In this document: positions 23,568 to 33,700 of the stretch, one piece after another | Layout of the letters: every line of letters begins with the position of its first letter | How positions within the stretch are numbered: position 1 is the first letter of the stretch | Virus record (IMG/VR): IMGVR_UViG_3300010368_000021 | Coordinates: 1-45,886 of that record | DNA: 45,886 nucleotides | Reading direction: 5' to 3' (one strand) | DNA from: a virus | Translations under genes and position numbers: made by a program | The notes under the pieces: model-generated | Told to the model about the DNA's origin: nothing | What the model saw: only the letters and a program-made list of their open reading frames with translations | The model's database searches: none

Positions 23568-25145
23568 ATGGAATTAAATCAATTATTGGAAGGTGCAAAT
23601 AACTACAAGTCTCTACAAGCTGATTCAGCTAGACTTGCTGGGAAGTGGACTAAAACAGGCTTATTAGAGGGACTCTCTAATGAGAATGAAAGAAACAACA
23701 TGGCTATGATTCTTGAGAATCAAGCAAAACAGATTGTATCAGAACAATCAAGTACTAACGTAGGAGGAGGTAGTTTTTCCGCTGGTCAAGGTGAGCAGTG
23801 GGCAGGAGTAGCTCTACCACTAGTGCGTAAGGTATTCGCTCAAATTGCTGCTAAAGATTTCGTATCTGTACAGCCAATGAATCTACCTTCAGGACTAGTA
23901 TTCTATTTAGATTTTAAATATGGTACTGGAGGACGTACCAAAGATCTTAACAGTAATTTATACGGTAACGTATCTACTGCTAATGATAAGATGACTGTTG
24001 ATGAAGAAGTTTCTGGCGGCCTTTACGGTGCAGGAGCTTTCGGATACTCAATCAACTCAGGATCACTCGCAGTACAACAAGTAACAGCAGCTGCAACCTC
24101 AGCCTCTATCGCATACAACGATGATTTACTATTATCAGGATTCAAAACAGTAGCAGTAAATATGGCATCTGTCTCTTCTTTCGATCACGAAGCAGTTAGA
24201 GCTTTCCGTCTTTACTCATCATCTGTAGATGTAACTTCAAACCCAGAGCTTACTACAGTATCAGGAGATACAGTTACTTTCGTAGTAACAGGAAGTGCTT
24301 TGACAGTAGTTGCCTCTATAACAGGATCTGTATTATACCACAACCAGCCAACTGATAACACAAGAGGTGACTTCGAAGATAATCCAGGTGGTTCAATCGT
24401 GATACCAGAAATTAATGTACAGCTTGCTTCTGAATCAATTGTTGCTAAAACAAGAAAATTAAAAGCACAATGGACCCCAGAATTTGCTCAGGATCTTAAC
24501 GCTTATCATTCTATTGATGCAGAAGCTGAATTAACATCTATCTTATCTGAATATATCTCTATGGAGATTGACTTAGAGATCTTAGATATGTTAATACAAG
24601 ATGCTGTAACAACTGAAAGATGGTCAGCCCTTAATAATAAATTATGGAATGGGACTACATGGTCAACAGCTAGTTCAGATTTCTATAATACCCAAGGACA
24701 ATGGTTCCAAACTTTAGGAACTAAAATCCAAAAAGTATCTAACAAAATCCACCAAAAAACTTTACGTGGCGGAGCTAACTTCTTAGTATGTTCTCCAACT
24801 GTAGCTACAATCCTAGAATCAATTCCTGGATATGCTGCAAACACTGACGGTGACAAAATGGATTTTGCATTTGGTGTACAAAAAGTAGGTGCATTAAACG
24901 GACGTTACAAAGTATACAAAAACCCTTACATGACTGAAAACACAATCCTTATGGGTTACAGAGGTTCTCAATTCTTGGAAACAGGTGCTGTGTATGCTCC
25001 TTACGTGCCATTAATGATGACACCACTAGTATACGATCCAGATACTTTTACTCCCCGCAAAGGAATTATGACCAGATATGCGAAGAAAATGCTTAGACCA
25101 GAATTTTACGGTCGTATTTTCGTATCAGATCTAGAAACAGTATAG
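23568..25145 (+). CDS. Major capsid protein (T4 gp23-type)
   Basis: 525 residues, matching T4 gp23 (521). The N-terminal ~60 residues are a likely propeptide with LLE (6-8), LLE (32-34), ILE (48-50) and VSE (57-59) protease sites; T4 gp23 is cut after residue 65. Then follow typical gp23 segments: QWAGVALPLVRKVFAQIAAK, FYLDFKYG, FAQDLNAYHSIDAEAELT and the C-terminal KGIMTRYAKKMLRPEFYG. An upstream box is not seen in the 27-base gap, so it is probably transcribed with the scaffold. A UUCG-loop terminator follows. Confidence 0.95.
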   Translation: MELNQLLEGANNYKSLQADSARLAGKWTKTGLLEGLSNENERNNMAMILENQAKQIVSEQSSTNVGGGSFSAGQGEQWAGVALPLVRKVFAQIAAKDFVSVQPMNLPSGLVFYLDFKYGTGGRTKDLNSNLYGNVSTANDKMTVDEEVSGGLYGAGAFGYSINSGSLAVQQVTAAATSASIAYNDDLLLSGFKTVAVNMASVSSFDHEAVRAFRLYSSSVDVTSNPELTTVSGDTVTFVVTGSALTVVASITGSVLYHNQPTDNTRGDFEDNPGGSIVIPEINVQLASESIVAKTRKLKAQWTPEFAQDLNAYHSIDAEAELTSILSEYISMEIDLEILDMLIQDAVTTERWSALNNKLWNGTTWSTASSDFYNTQGQWFQTLGTKIQKVSNKIHQKTLRGGANFLVCSPTVATILESIPGYAANTDGDKMDFAFGVQKVGALNGRYKVYKNPYMTENTILMGYRGSQFLETGAVYAPYVPLMMTPLVYDPDTFTPRKGIMTRYAKKMLRPEFYGRIFVSDLETV

Positions 25146-25170
25146 TATTTAAACTGTATACATTAAAATT

Positions 25171-25194
25171 AGAGAGCTTCGGCTCTCTTTTTTT
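25171..25194 (+). terminator. UUCG-loop terminator after capsid gene
   Basis: A perfect 7-bp stem AGAGAGC / GCTCTCT closed by a TTCG tetraloop (25171-25188), followed by six T. It stands 25 bases after the capsid stop. Confidence 0.95.
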
Positions 25195-25250
25195 ATGAAC
25201 ATACTTTTATTTTCTGATATGTATAGGTATAAACTCAACGTTCATAATAT

Positions 25251-25937
25251 ATGGCTTCAAACCACCATACTGATGATGTATTCGTCCAAAAAAGAAAACC
25301 GAAAAACCCAATTAAATTTAATCTCCAACTTAACGAAGAGCAGAAAACTGCAAAAGCTTTAATACTCGAATCTCCAATAACTGTTATAAAAGGAATGGCA
25401 GGATCAGGTAAGACTCTAGTTGCAACTCAAGTAGCCTTAGATATGTTATTTAATAAACAGGTGAAAAAGATCGTTATAACACGTCCAACTGTTGCTAAAG
25501 AAGATATAGGATTCTTACCAGGAGACTTACAAGCAAAAATGGACCCTTGGTTAGCACCAATCTACCACAATTTATACTTACTCTACACTGAAGAGAAGAT
25601 TAAAAAAGAATTAGAGAACGGAACTATAGAAATTGTTCCATTTGCTTTTATGAGGGGGAGAACATTCCTAAACTCTTTTGTTATTGTAGATGAAGCGCAA
25701 AATGTAACGCATTCACAAATGGAAACTGTCATAGGGCGCCTAGGGAAGCACTCTAAAATGGTCATTTGCGGAGATATGGCTCAAATAGACTTAAAAGATA
25801 AAAGAGAAACAGGATTCTCTTTTCTTTCGAGAATAGAGGAGCAAGTAGACGGGTTTAGAACAATAGCCTTAGAACATAACCATAGACATGAGATAGTTGC
25901 TCCAATACTTAAAGTATACCAAACCTTCAGAGATTAA
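25251..25937 (+). CDS. phoH: PhoH-like ATPase
   Basis: 228 residues. Walker A is GMAGSGKT (48-55) and Walker B is VIVDEAQN with D147-E148; TRPTVAKEDIGFLPGD and ICGDMAQIDL are characteristic of PhoH-type ATPases. These are RNA-helicase-like P-loop proteins common in phages of aquatic bacteria; their phage role is unsettled, with links to RNA metabolism or phosphate stress proposed. It sits alone between the capsid terminator and the neck genes, without a clear promoter motif in the leader. Confidence 0.92.
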   Translation: MASNHHTDDVFVQKRKPKNPIKFNLQLNEEQKTAKALILESPITVIKGMAGSGKTLVATQVALDMLFNKQVKKIVITRPTVAKEDIGFLPGDLQAKMDPWLAPIYHNLYLLYTEEKIKKELENGTIEIVPFAFMRGRTFLNSFVIVDEAQNVTHSQMETVIGRLGKHSKMVICGDMAQIDLKDKRETGFSFLSRIEEQVDGFRTIALEHNHRHEIVAPILKVYQTFRD

Positions 25938-25941
25938 TTGC

Positions 25942-25949
25942 TATTTATA
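25942..25949 (+). promoter_or_regulatory. TATTTATA box before neck gene
   Basis: Exact match preceded by C and followed by A, five bases after the phoH stop and 15 bases before the ATG at 25965. Confidence 0.58.
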
Positions 25950-25964
25950 AGAAAACTAATATAA

Positions 25965-27107
25965 ATGGCTAATATAACTATCTGGGACGGTACAGCAAAC
26001 TTTAGTGCCGGAATGACTCCATTTGGATTCTATGACAGTGATCCCGATTTTCAAATAGATGCTGTAAAAGCAGCAAAATTCTGTGGTACGAGATTAGGAT
26101 TTCCACTCATGGATGTAGAACTACAATCAGGCTCCCTCTTTGCCTGCTTTGAAGAAGCTGTCTCAACATACGGAAACGAACTATTTCAATACAAAATACG
26201 AGAAAATTACTTATCTCTTGAAGGATCTTCGACAGGAAGTTTAGTAAACAAGAAAATACTCAATCCAACTTTAGATAGGATTATAAACATAAGTAAAAAC
26301 TACGGAACAGAGACCGAAGTAGGGGGATATGTGAACAGAAATACAGGATCTATTGAACTTATTTTAAATCAACAAAATTATGACCTAGATGCATGGGCAA
26401 TAGATCAGGGGATAGAAGGAGGAATAGAAATTAGAAGAGTCTTCTACGAAGCACCACCAGCAATCCTAAGGTACTTTGATCCTTACGCAGGTACAGGAAC
26501 AGGACTACAGTCCCTAATGGATGCTTTTGATTTTGGATCATATAGCCCAGGAGTAAACTTTCTACTAATGCCAGCTTCTTTTGATATACTGAAAATACAG
26601 GCAATAGAATTTAACGACCAAATACGAAGGTCTGCATATTCCTTTGAGGTAGTTAATAACAAATTGAAGATATTCCCTGTACCGAAAGCAAATGGCAGTC
26701 TTAAGTTTGAATTTTATAAAATAACAGACAAAAAAGCAGCAAGTTTTTTAGAAGGCGGAGATCTAATTACAAATATAGGGGAAGTACCTTATGATAATCC
26801 AAGGTACGAGACTGTAAACAGTGTCGGAAGACAGTGGATATTCAGATACACGCTAGCTTTAGCTAAAGAGTTATTAGCATACATACGAGGAAAGTATACA
26901 ACAGTACCAGTTCCTGGATCTGAAGCTACATTAAATCAAGCAGACTTACTAGCGGATGCAAGAACTGAAAAAGAAGCACTACTTTTAAACTTAAGAGAGA
27001 TGTTAGACCAAACATCAAGAACATCTCAATTAGAGAGAAAAGCCAGCGAAAGTGACTATCTAACCAAGACATTAAATGGGGTACCAATGACGATATACAT
27101 AGGATAA
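25965..27107 (+). CDS. Neck protein (T4 gp13-type)
   Basis: 380 residues. Features of the gp13 neck family include the N-terminal GFYDSDPDFQIDAVKAAKFC, LFACFEEAVSTYGNELFQYK and the long C-terminal helical region RQWIFRYTLALAKELLAYIRG followed by DLLADARTEKEALLLNLRE. T4 gp13 (309 residues) sits under the portal and joins the head to the tail. The gene follows phoH and overlaps the next small gene by one base. Confidence 0.85.
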   Translation: MANITIWDGTANFSAGMTPFGFYDSDPDFQIDAVKAAKFCGTRLGFPLMDVELQSGSLFACFEEAVSTYGNELFQYKIRENYLSLEGSSTGSLVNKKILNPTLDRIINISKNYGTETEVGGYVNRNTGSIELILNQQNYDLDAWAIDQGIEGGIEIRRVFYEAPPAILRYFDPYAGTGTGLQSLMDAFDFGSYSPGVNFLLMPASFDILKIQAIEFNDQIRRSAYSFEVVNNKLKIFPVPKANGSLKFEFYKITDKKAASFLEGGDLITNIGEVPYDNPRYETVNSVGRQWIFRYTLALAKELLAYIRGKYTTVPVPGSEATLNQADLLADARTEKEALLLNLREMLDQTSRTSQLERKASESDYLTKTLNGVPMTIYIG

Positions 27108-27412
27108 TGAAACTTACAAATATAATATCAGAAATACAATTCTCAATTTACCAAGCAATGGTAAGAGTAGGACATTCAGAAGGGATAACAGTACAAGATG
27201 TAGGGGAAATGCTTAGAGCAATGCCAGGGGTGTTAACAATTAACCAGGTATCACATAATGGAGATAATAATACAGCAATAATAAAAGTAAAATTACTAAC
27301 AACCAAGACACCTAGTGAAGCGTTTGCATCATTTAAAGCTACTTCTATTCAAAGAATACCTGAAGTAAAGAAAATAGAAGTTGCAGAAAAGACAATAGAA
27401 AAGAAAAAATAA
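27107..27412 (+). CDS. Small ferredoxin-fold-like protein with MKLTNIISE tag
   Basis: 101 residues. After MKLTNIISE|I the sequence reads as a beta-alpha-beta unit: GVLTINQVSHNGDNNTAIIK, then SEAFASFKATSIQRIPEV and a final VKKIEVAEKTIEKK strand. Homologous-looking small proteins occur between neck genes in other T4-like phages. The tag ends in ISE, matching the prohead-protease rule, although its neighbours are neck proteins rather than core proteins. Function unknown. Confidence 0.68.
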   Translation: MKLTNIISEIQFSIYQAMVRVGHSEGITVQDVGEMLRAMPGVLTINQVSHNGDNNTAIIKVKLLTTKTPSEAFASFKATSIQRIPEVKKIEVAEKTIEKKK

Positions 27413-27415
27413 AAT

Positions 27416-27901
27416 ATGCTGTTTGGATCTAATAGAGACTTTAACCTCCTAGTAAATATAAGCCGGGAGTTACTAAAAGATATAATAGAACAAGAGATTG
27501 GCTATTATAAACTGTCTTTAGACGATACTCAAGCAAATATATACGGGGAATCGCTAGAGAAAGTATACCTAAACCCTGTTAAACTTAATTGTTTAATAAC
27601 TAGGGGAGATCAAATAATAGATATAAGTGAATTTGGTCCGGATTTAGGTAGAGAAGCATCATTTGCTTTCATAAGAGAAGATTTAGTAGATGCAAACACC
27701 GTACCAGAAGTAGGGGACATAGTACTATGGCAAGAAGATTACTACGAGGTAGATACAGTAAGAGAGAACCAGTTATTCCTAGGTAGAGACAAGAGCTACA
27801 ACCTGACTGAATACGGTAGTAACTTTGGATCATCAATATCTATAATAGTAGATTGCCATCTAACAAGAGCAGACAGGATAGGCGTAACACAAGTACGATA
27901 A
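27416..27901 (+). CDS. Neck/head-completion protein (gp14-like)
   Basis: 161 residues. The segment DTQANIYGESLEKVYLNPVK followed by LNCLITRG, and the C-terminal DIVLWQEDYYEVDTVRENQ are typical of small phage neck proteins encoded just after gp13. T4 gp14 is larger (256 residues), so the equivalence rests on order and partial pattern. It would seal the head and provide the tail-docking surface. The following gene starts two bases after its stop. Confidence 0.68.
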   Translation: MLFGSNRDFNLLVNISRELLKDIIEQEIGYYKLSLDDTQANIYGESLEKVYLNPVKLNCLITRGDQIIDISEFGPDLGREASFAFIREDLVDANTVPEVGDIVLWQEDYYEVDTVRENQLFLGRDKSYNLTEYGSNFGSSISIIVDCHLTRADRIGVTQVR

Positions 27902-27902
27902 T

Positions 27903-29162
27903 ATGGCAAATAGTAGTAAAATAGTACCTAAAAAACAGTCGGAATTATCACAAGACTCCATAGATACGTATAATAATGCTGCAAAACAGCCAACACCCGA
28001 TGATCTTAAGAAGAATCGTGCATATAACCGCTCTGTCAAAGGAGATACTGTTAAGCAATTTAGTATCGGATTAAAAGATATAGACGAAACCATTGTATAC
28101 TACTTTAATAACGTAATAAAACCATCAGTATCTCAGAACGGTAAGAGAATAGCTGTACCTATACTGTACGGATCACCAGAAAGGTGGGCATCAGTACAAA
28201 AAGACGGGTTTTACCGAGATAAAAACGGTAAAATACAGACTCCCCTTATTATGTTTAAAAGAGAGTCTATTGAAAAGAATAGAACGTTAGGAAACAAGCT
28301 AGACGCTAATAACCCTAATAATTTTGCAATATTTCAAAAGAAGTACTCTAGAAAAAACATATATGATAACTTTGCAGCACTTACAAATAGGATTCCTGTA
28401 ACAGAGCTATACGGAGTCATTATACCTGACTATGTAAACATAACATATTCATGTATTATCTTTACAGAGTATGTAGAACAGATGAATAAAATTGTAGAAT
28501 CTATTAATTTCGCCTCAGATGCATACTGGGGTGATCCAGAGAGGTTTAGTTTCCGAGCAATGATTGATACCTACACTACCTCAACAGAACTAAACCAAGG
28601 ACAGGATAGAACAGTTAAGACCTCTTTTAATATCACTATGATGGGACATATAGTACCAGATGCAATTAATACATCGATAGCTAATATGAATAAATTTTAT
28701 TCTAAATCAGCAATTACCTTTGGATTAGAATTAGCTGGAACAACTGAGATACTTAATGCAAAAGCAGCTACACAGGCTTCTGCAAACCCAAAAGGTAGAT
28801 TCTTTGATGCAATAGCAGGAAAGACAGAGATAACAAACGTAACAAGCAATATGTCTGAAGAAGAGAGAGATTATATCAGTCTAACAGCACTTCTAGACAG
28901 CAACACAATAACTAATACGATAAATACAGAAGATAACAGTATTACATTCACTAATATCGCAATAGCAGTACCACCAACAGGATTCCCAGCACTAGGAGTT
29001 AATGACTTTAAAGTGTTTATTAATGGATTAATGACAGAACCATCAGCCATAGTATCTATATCTCAAGTAGGATCGAATGTTGTAATAGTATTTAATGCAG
29101 AACTAGGATATAGTATAACAGAACAGATGGAAATAGTAGCAGCAGGTAAATTTATAGTATAA
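27903..29162 (+). CDS. Tail sheath terminator/stabiliser (T4 gp15-type) with C-terminal extension
   Basis: 419 residues. The gp15 family core is visible: IAVPILYGSPERWASVQK, IQTPLIMFKR, then IIFTEYVEQMNKIVESINFA, RFSFRAMIDTYTT and FNITMMGHIVPDA. T4 gp15 (272 residues) caps the tail tube and sheath and binds the neck. The last ~120 residues (from about 300, TNVTSNMSEEERD onwards) are an extra beta-rich domain with FTNIAIAVPPTGFPALG and VFINGLMTEPSAIVSI, reminiscent of Ig-like or phage decoration domains. It is placed after the neck genes as expected. Confidence 0.82.
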   Translation: MANSSKIVPKKQSELSQDSIDTYNNAAKQPTPDDLKKNRAYNRSVKGDTVKQFSIGLKDIDETIVYYFNNVIKPSVSQNGKRIAVPILYGSPERWASVQKDGFYRDKNGKIQTPLIMFKRESIEKNRTLGNKLDANNPNNFAIFQKKYSRKNIYDNFAALTNRIPVTELYGVIIPDYVNITYSCIIFTEYVEQMNKIVESINFASDAYWGDPERFSFRAMIDTYTTSTELNQGQDRTVKTSFNITMMGHIVPDAINTSIANMNKFYSKSAITFGLELAGTTEILNAKAATQASANPKGRFFDAIAGKTEITNVTSNMSEEERDYISLTALLDSNTITNTINTEDNSITFTNIAIAVPPTGFPALGVNDFKVFINGLMTEPSAIVSISQVGSNVVIVFNAELGYSITEQMEIVAAGKFIV

Positions 29163-29560
29163 TGGCACAAGTATTTTGGGAGCAAATAGTAGATACATTA
29201 CCAGAGTTAGGAGAGCACCTAACAGGTTCTCTTAATTTATCCGGCTCGTTTAATATCTCGGGAGGCTTAACTTTAGATAATATAGATATACTCACTATAA
29301 TAGAAGAACACTCGGGAATATTTAAAGAAACAGGGTCATATTGGACGACTACAAATGATTTACAAATTACAGGGTCATTATTTATAGAATTAGATGGAAT
29401 TGAAGATGAATTTACAATAAGTATAGGAGGTTCTGAAAAACTAAAAGTAAATACACAGGGGATACTACAGATAGTATCACAGTCGGGAGAGCCAACACCA
29501 ATAACAGGAGGACTATACCTTAGTAATGATGATAATTTCTATCTCGGTTTTAATAATTAA
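29162..29560 (+). CDS. Small fibre-like structural protein
   Basis: 132 residues. It starts MAQVFWEQIVDTLPELGEHL and continues with GSLNLSGSFNISGGLTL, then repeated LxITGSLxIEL and INTQGILQI-type beta strands. Such patterns are typical of short trimeric tail or neck fibre shafts. It overlaps the preceding gene by one base and is followed by a box and a longer fibre-like protein. A virion surface role is inferred from composition and position. Confidence 0.6.
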   Translation: MAQVFWEQIVDTLPELGEHLTGSLNLSGSFNISGGLTLDNIDILTIIEEHSGIFKETGSYWTTTNDLQITGSLFIELDGIEDEFTISIGGSEKLKVNTQGILQIVSQSGEPTPITGGLYLSNDDNFYLGFNN

Positions 29561-29563
29561 ACC

Positions 29564-29571
29564 TATTTATA
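29564..29571 (+). promoter_or_regulatory. TATTTATA box
   Basis: Exact match preceded by C and followed by A, 31 bases before the ATG at 29603. Confidence 0.55.
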
Positions 29572-29602
29572 AAAAATAAAGAAATAGATAAAGTAAAGAA
29601 AC

Positions 29603-30454
29603 ATGGCAACTTGGAAAAAAATAATAGTATCCGGATCTAACGTATCCGAGTTAGTAAACGACGCAGGATATCTAACCTCAGCAACATCACTCAACGCATT
29701 CGTAACTGCTTCATTTAACGGAGTAAATATTATAGCAAACGATAGTCAAGGTGTATTAAACTTTGCTTCATCATCTGCACAAGGATTAACAATATCAGCA
29801 GATGCAGGTACCGATACACTTACTTTCGGTTTATCCGCAGTTCCTAATGCTAGTTTAGCTAATTCTGCAATAACGATAGCAGGAACATCAACATCTCTTG
29901 GAGGTTCAATTTCAGCTGCAACTATCTTATTAGGAACATTAGTAGTTTCCGGATCATCATTAGATTCACCGAATCAGGGGGAAGCAAGGCTTACAACAAA
30001 CGGCGTAGCAGCAGCATCGGTAGATTTAGGACTGCAAACAACTGATACTCCTACTTTTAGTGGACTTATTATTACAAATGATACAACAATTGGTGGAGAC
30101 CTAACAGTAAATGGGACAACAACATCCATTAACACAACAAACCTTGACATAGAAGATCAATTCGTATTACTAAGTTCTGGATCAGCAGCAACCCAAGATT
30201 CGGGAATTGTATTTGGTGGTTCAACAGGTGTAGCTCAATCAGGATCAGCAATGATTTGGGATGCAAGCTATAACTCGAACGATGGACGTCTTGCGATAGT
30301 TGGATCTATGGCTTCCACCGCTATTGGAAACCAAGTTCCATCTTACCATATCGCTGGTGTATTTGAAGGAACAGAAGTAAATGCAGCAACAGCAAAAGCA
30401 GATCACGTAGGAAACATTAGAGTAGAGAGTGGAGATATCTTTATCTACGTATAA
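29603..30454 (+). CDS. Tail fibre-like structural protein
   Basis: 283 residues, Ser/Thr/Ala/Gly-rich. It begins MATWKKIIVSGSNVSELVND followed by AGYLT, a start shared with fibre proteins of many uncultured T4-like phages. The middle has TPTFSGLIITNDTTIGGDLT and NTTNLDIEDQFVLLSSGSA, the recurrent beta-helix-like shaft units of such proteins. The C-terminus ends in a compact VGNIRVESGDIFIYV. It is probably a short tail or whisker-type fibre; the precise position in the virion is unknown. Confidence 0.65.
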   Translation: MATWKKIIVSGSNVSELVNDAGYLTSATSLNAFVTASFNGVNIIANDSQGVLNFASSSAQGLTISADAGTDTLTFGLSAVPNASLANSAITIAGTSTSLGGSISAATILLGTLVVSGSSLDSPNQGEARLTTNGVAAASVDLGLQTTDTPTFSGLIITNDTTIGGDLTVNGTTTSINTTNLDIEDQFVLLSSGSAATQDSGIVFGGSTGVAQSGSAMIWDASYNSNDGRLAIVGSMASTAIGNQVPSYHIAGVFEGTEVNAATAKADHVGNIRVESGDIFIYV

Positions 30455-30483
30455 GAATATAAATTAATCAGTTATAAAAAAAT

Positions 30484-30657
30484 ATGGGATTAATAGATAA
30501 AATTAAACCTAAGAAAGTAGAAGAAGAAGGGTTGACGAAAAAAGAGTGTGAATTTATCTTAGTTAAACTAAGATCAGCAACATACAAAGGAGAAGAATTC
30601 GAAACATTCTACACAGTATTCAAAAAAGTATCAAACCATATAAGAACACTCGAATAA
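30484..30657 (+). CDS. Small conserved phage protein (57 residues)
   Basis: An ATG-initiated frame from 30484 to TAA at 30655-30657. It encodes MGLIDKIKPKKVEEEGLTKK, then FILVKLRSATYKGEEFETFY and a helical end. Short proteins with the LTxxExxFLLxxLxxxTFKGxExE pattern are common in phages of aquatic bacteria. The frame has the base composition of the neighbours and is closed by a terminator three bases later. Function unknown. Confidence 0.75.
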   Translation: MGLIDKIKPKKVEEEGLTKKECEFILVKLRSATYKGEEFETFYTVFKKVSNHIRTLE

Positions 30658-30659
30658 GC

Positions 30660-30688
30660 AAAAGGTCCACTAGGGCCTTTTCTTTTTT
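30660..30688 (+). terminator. Intrinsic terminator before glycosylation block
   Basis: A 9-bp stem AAAAGGTCC (30660-30668) / GGGCCTTTT (30673-30681) with one T-G pair and loop ACTA, followed by C and six T. Confidence 0.88.
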
Positions 30689-30719
30689 AGGCAATTCCCG
30701 TATGGACTATAAAGTATAT

Positions 30720-30750
30720 TTGGATTATACAGAATAAATTCATATATTGG
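30720..30750 (+). promoter_or_regulatory. TTG-N16-TTCATATATT promoter before glycosyltransferase
   Basis: TTG 30720-30722, 20-base spacing, TATATTGG 30743-30750, ending 18 bases before the ATG at 30769. It is the only candidate promoter in the gap after the terminator. Confidence 0.68.
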
Positions 30751-30768
30751 TTGTAAAAATAAAGTAAA

Positions 30769-33700
30769 ATGGGTAGCAAAAAGCCTAATATCTTTGCTCA
30801 CGGTAGCTATATAGGAACAACAGGGTACAATAACCATACTCGTAACTTTTTCAGAGCACTATCAAAATACCTTCCAATAAAAGTACGTAATTTTACTATA
30901 GGATCGAAATGGAATGGGTATACCGATACTCCCCACGATAATGAACACTATATAGATACCCTAGATAAAACTCTCCTATATGAACAAACACTATGGGATG
31001 ATAAAAATCAAATACACCACTTCCCCATCTATACGGATTTCGAAAATAGTATTGATCACGATATCAATATTGTATTGAATGAAACCGACCACCACTACTT
31101 CTACCAAGAGTATACAGGAGTTAAGGTAGCTTACAATGTATGGGAGACCACCCGTCAACCAAAGCAGTTTTTTGAGAAACTAAAGGAATATAATCAAATA
31201 TGGGTTGCTTCGAATTGGCAGAGAGAATGTACTATCGAACAAGGCATTAATCCTAGTAAAGTAAAGGTAATCCCTGAAGCAGTAGATAGCTCGATATTTA
31301 AACCAGATAGTACTTCTACTCTACCGGAATATGAAGATAGTAGATTTAAGTTTATCTTATTCGGAAGATGGGATTACAGAAAAGCAACTAAAGAAATAAT
31401 AGAATCATTTTTACAGGAATTTAGCAAGGAGGAACCAGTTGATTTAATTGTATCAGTCGATAATAGTTTTGCCAAAGATGGATTCACTTCTACAGAAGAG
31501 AGATTAGAAAACTATAATCTGAAAGATTCGAGAGTAAAAGTAAAACACTTTCCTACTAGCGAAGAATATATTAAGTACCTACAAAAAGGTCATGTATTTT
31601 TATCTTGTGCTAGATCTGAAGGATGGAATTTGCCGCTCATAGAAGCTATGGCATGCGGCACTCCTTCGATTTATTCGAACTGCAGTGGACAACTTGAATT
31701 TGCCCAAGGGAAAGGACACCCAGTTAAAATTAAAGAAGTTGTACCAGCACAGTTTGGAGAATACAATTCATTCCACCGACACCTTATGGAAGGAGAATTT
31801 TATGAACCCGACTTTGAAGACTTAAAGAAGGTCATGAGGGAAGTCTATACAAATTACAGCACGTATAGAGAAAAAGCGTTACAAGAATCTGAATTAATTA
31901 GAGAACAATTTACATGGGATAATGCAGCACAGCTTGCTAATAAAGAACTAACTAAACTATATAGAGAATTGCCCAACAATACTATAGAAGTCTCCTTCGA
32001 GTACGGACCTAAGGTAGAGATAACAGGAGAACGAAACAGAGAGTACTTTGTAGAGTTTATAAATTCAACAAATAATGAAATAGTACATTCCTCTACCATA
32101 AAAAATGGAATGTGGACAAAATGTAAGAAAGAATTTTATATTCCATGGACTATAAAGGTAGATGGAGAGGTAATACATCAATTCGCTCTTGAAAATAGGA
32201 AAGTAAAAGTATCCTTTGATTCTAAATCAGTGGGGGATACTATTGCCTGGATGCCTCAGGTTGCAGAATTCAAAAAGAAAAATAATTGCGATATTGTAGT
32301 TTCTACTTTCCATAACGAATGGTTTGAAGGACTAGAAGCATATAAGGATATAACGTTTATAGAACCTAATACCCCTTGCCCTGCTTATGCACACTACAGG
32401 GTAGGTTGGTTTAAGACAGATAATAAATGGGATACTGGAAGTAAAAATCCTAATCAGGCAAATACAGTTCCATTAATCCAAACAGCAACCGACATACTAG
32501 GGCTCCCTTATAGAGAAGTAAACTACGGTATCAATTTTACCCCTAAAGAACGGCCTATTAAACAAAAGTACATATGTATCGGCCCCAGATCCACAGCCGG
32601 GTTAAAAGAGTGGACACATGAATCATGGAGAGCTCTTGCAAAAAAGTTACATAAGGACGGGTATAAAGTAGTTAACTTATCATATGAGGGATTTCAAGGA
32701 CCTTGTATTATTAATAAAGAGAAATTAAACTGGGAAGAAACGTGGAACTATTTGCATCATGCAGAACTGTTCATTGGACTAGGCTCTGGACTATCCTGGA
32801 TGAATTGGGCGTTAGGAAAACACACCTTAATGATTAACAATTTCATTCCGTTTGGATATGAATTTGCTACTAATTTGACCAAGGTAGAAAATAAATCAGT
32901 ATGTAATAACTGCTGGGTAGATAAGAAGTATGTATTTGATGCAGGAGACTGGAACTGGTGTCCAAGACATCGGGGAACTGATCTGCAGCATATATGTCAA
33001 AAATCAATCACAGTAGAGCAGGTCTATAATAATACACTTAGTATATTAAATAAAATAGAGTCGAACAGCTTCACCTGGATTACAGGAGGAGATGAGGAGT
33101 ATTTAAAAATGATAGAGGTTCTAGCAATAAGTCTTTTAAAATACTCGAAACACAAGTTAATTGTATATGGGTTCAATTGTGATTCTACTATTGATCTTCC
33201 TAATGTTATCAATAGGAGAATAGACTACAGAAAAAAGCCTACTCCAATACAACAAGGAGAACCGGATTTATTTAATAAGGACTTTTCTATCTATTTTGCT
33301 AAGTATATTGCGAGTATACAATCACTAAAGGAAGGTTATAGTACCTATGCATGGCTAGACGGGGATGCCTTTGTAACTCAACACATAGACAAATCTCTTA
33401 AACATATAACTCTCCTGCAAGATTATCCTCTCTTTATGAGATACTATCATAAGGATATAAATCAGTGGAAAAAACACGGCAACTTAAAGTTAACTGGTGC
33501 GTATGGAGTAGAGCTGGCAGATATAAAAAAAATAGAACGTAATCCTAATGAAAGGATAATTGCTACAGGCTTCTATTTTTATGATAAAAGGAGTAAGCCG
33601 TTTTTTGAACAATGTTTAGAGTGGAATAAAGAATTAAACAACTACAGCATAAAGATATATGTAGATGATAATGCATTTTCTGAAGAAAGAGTTGCAAACA

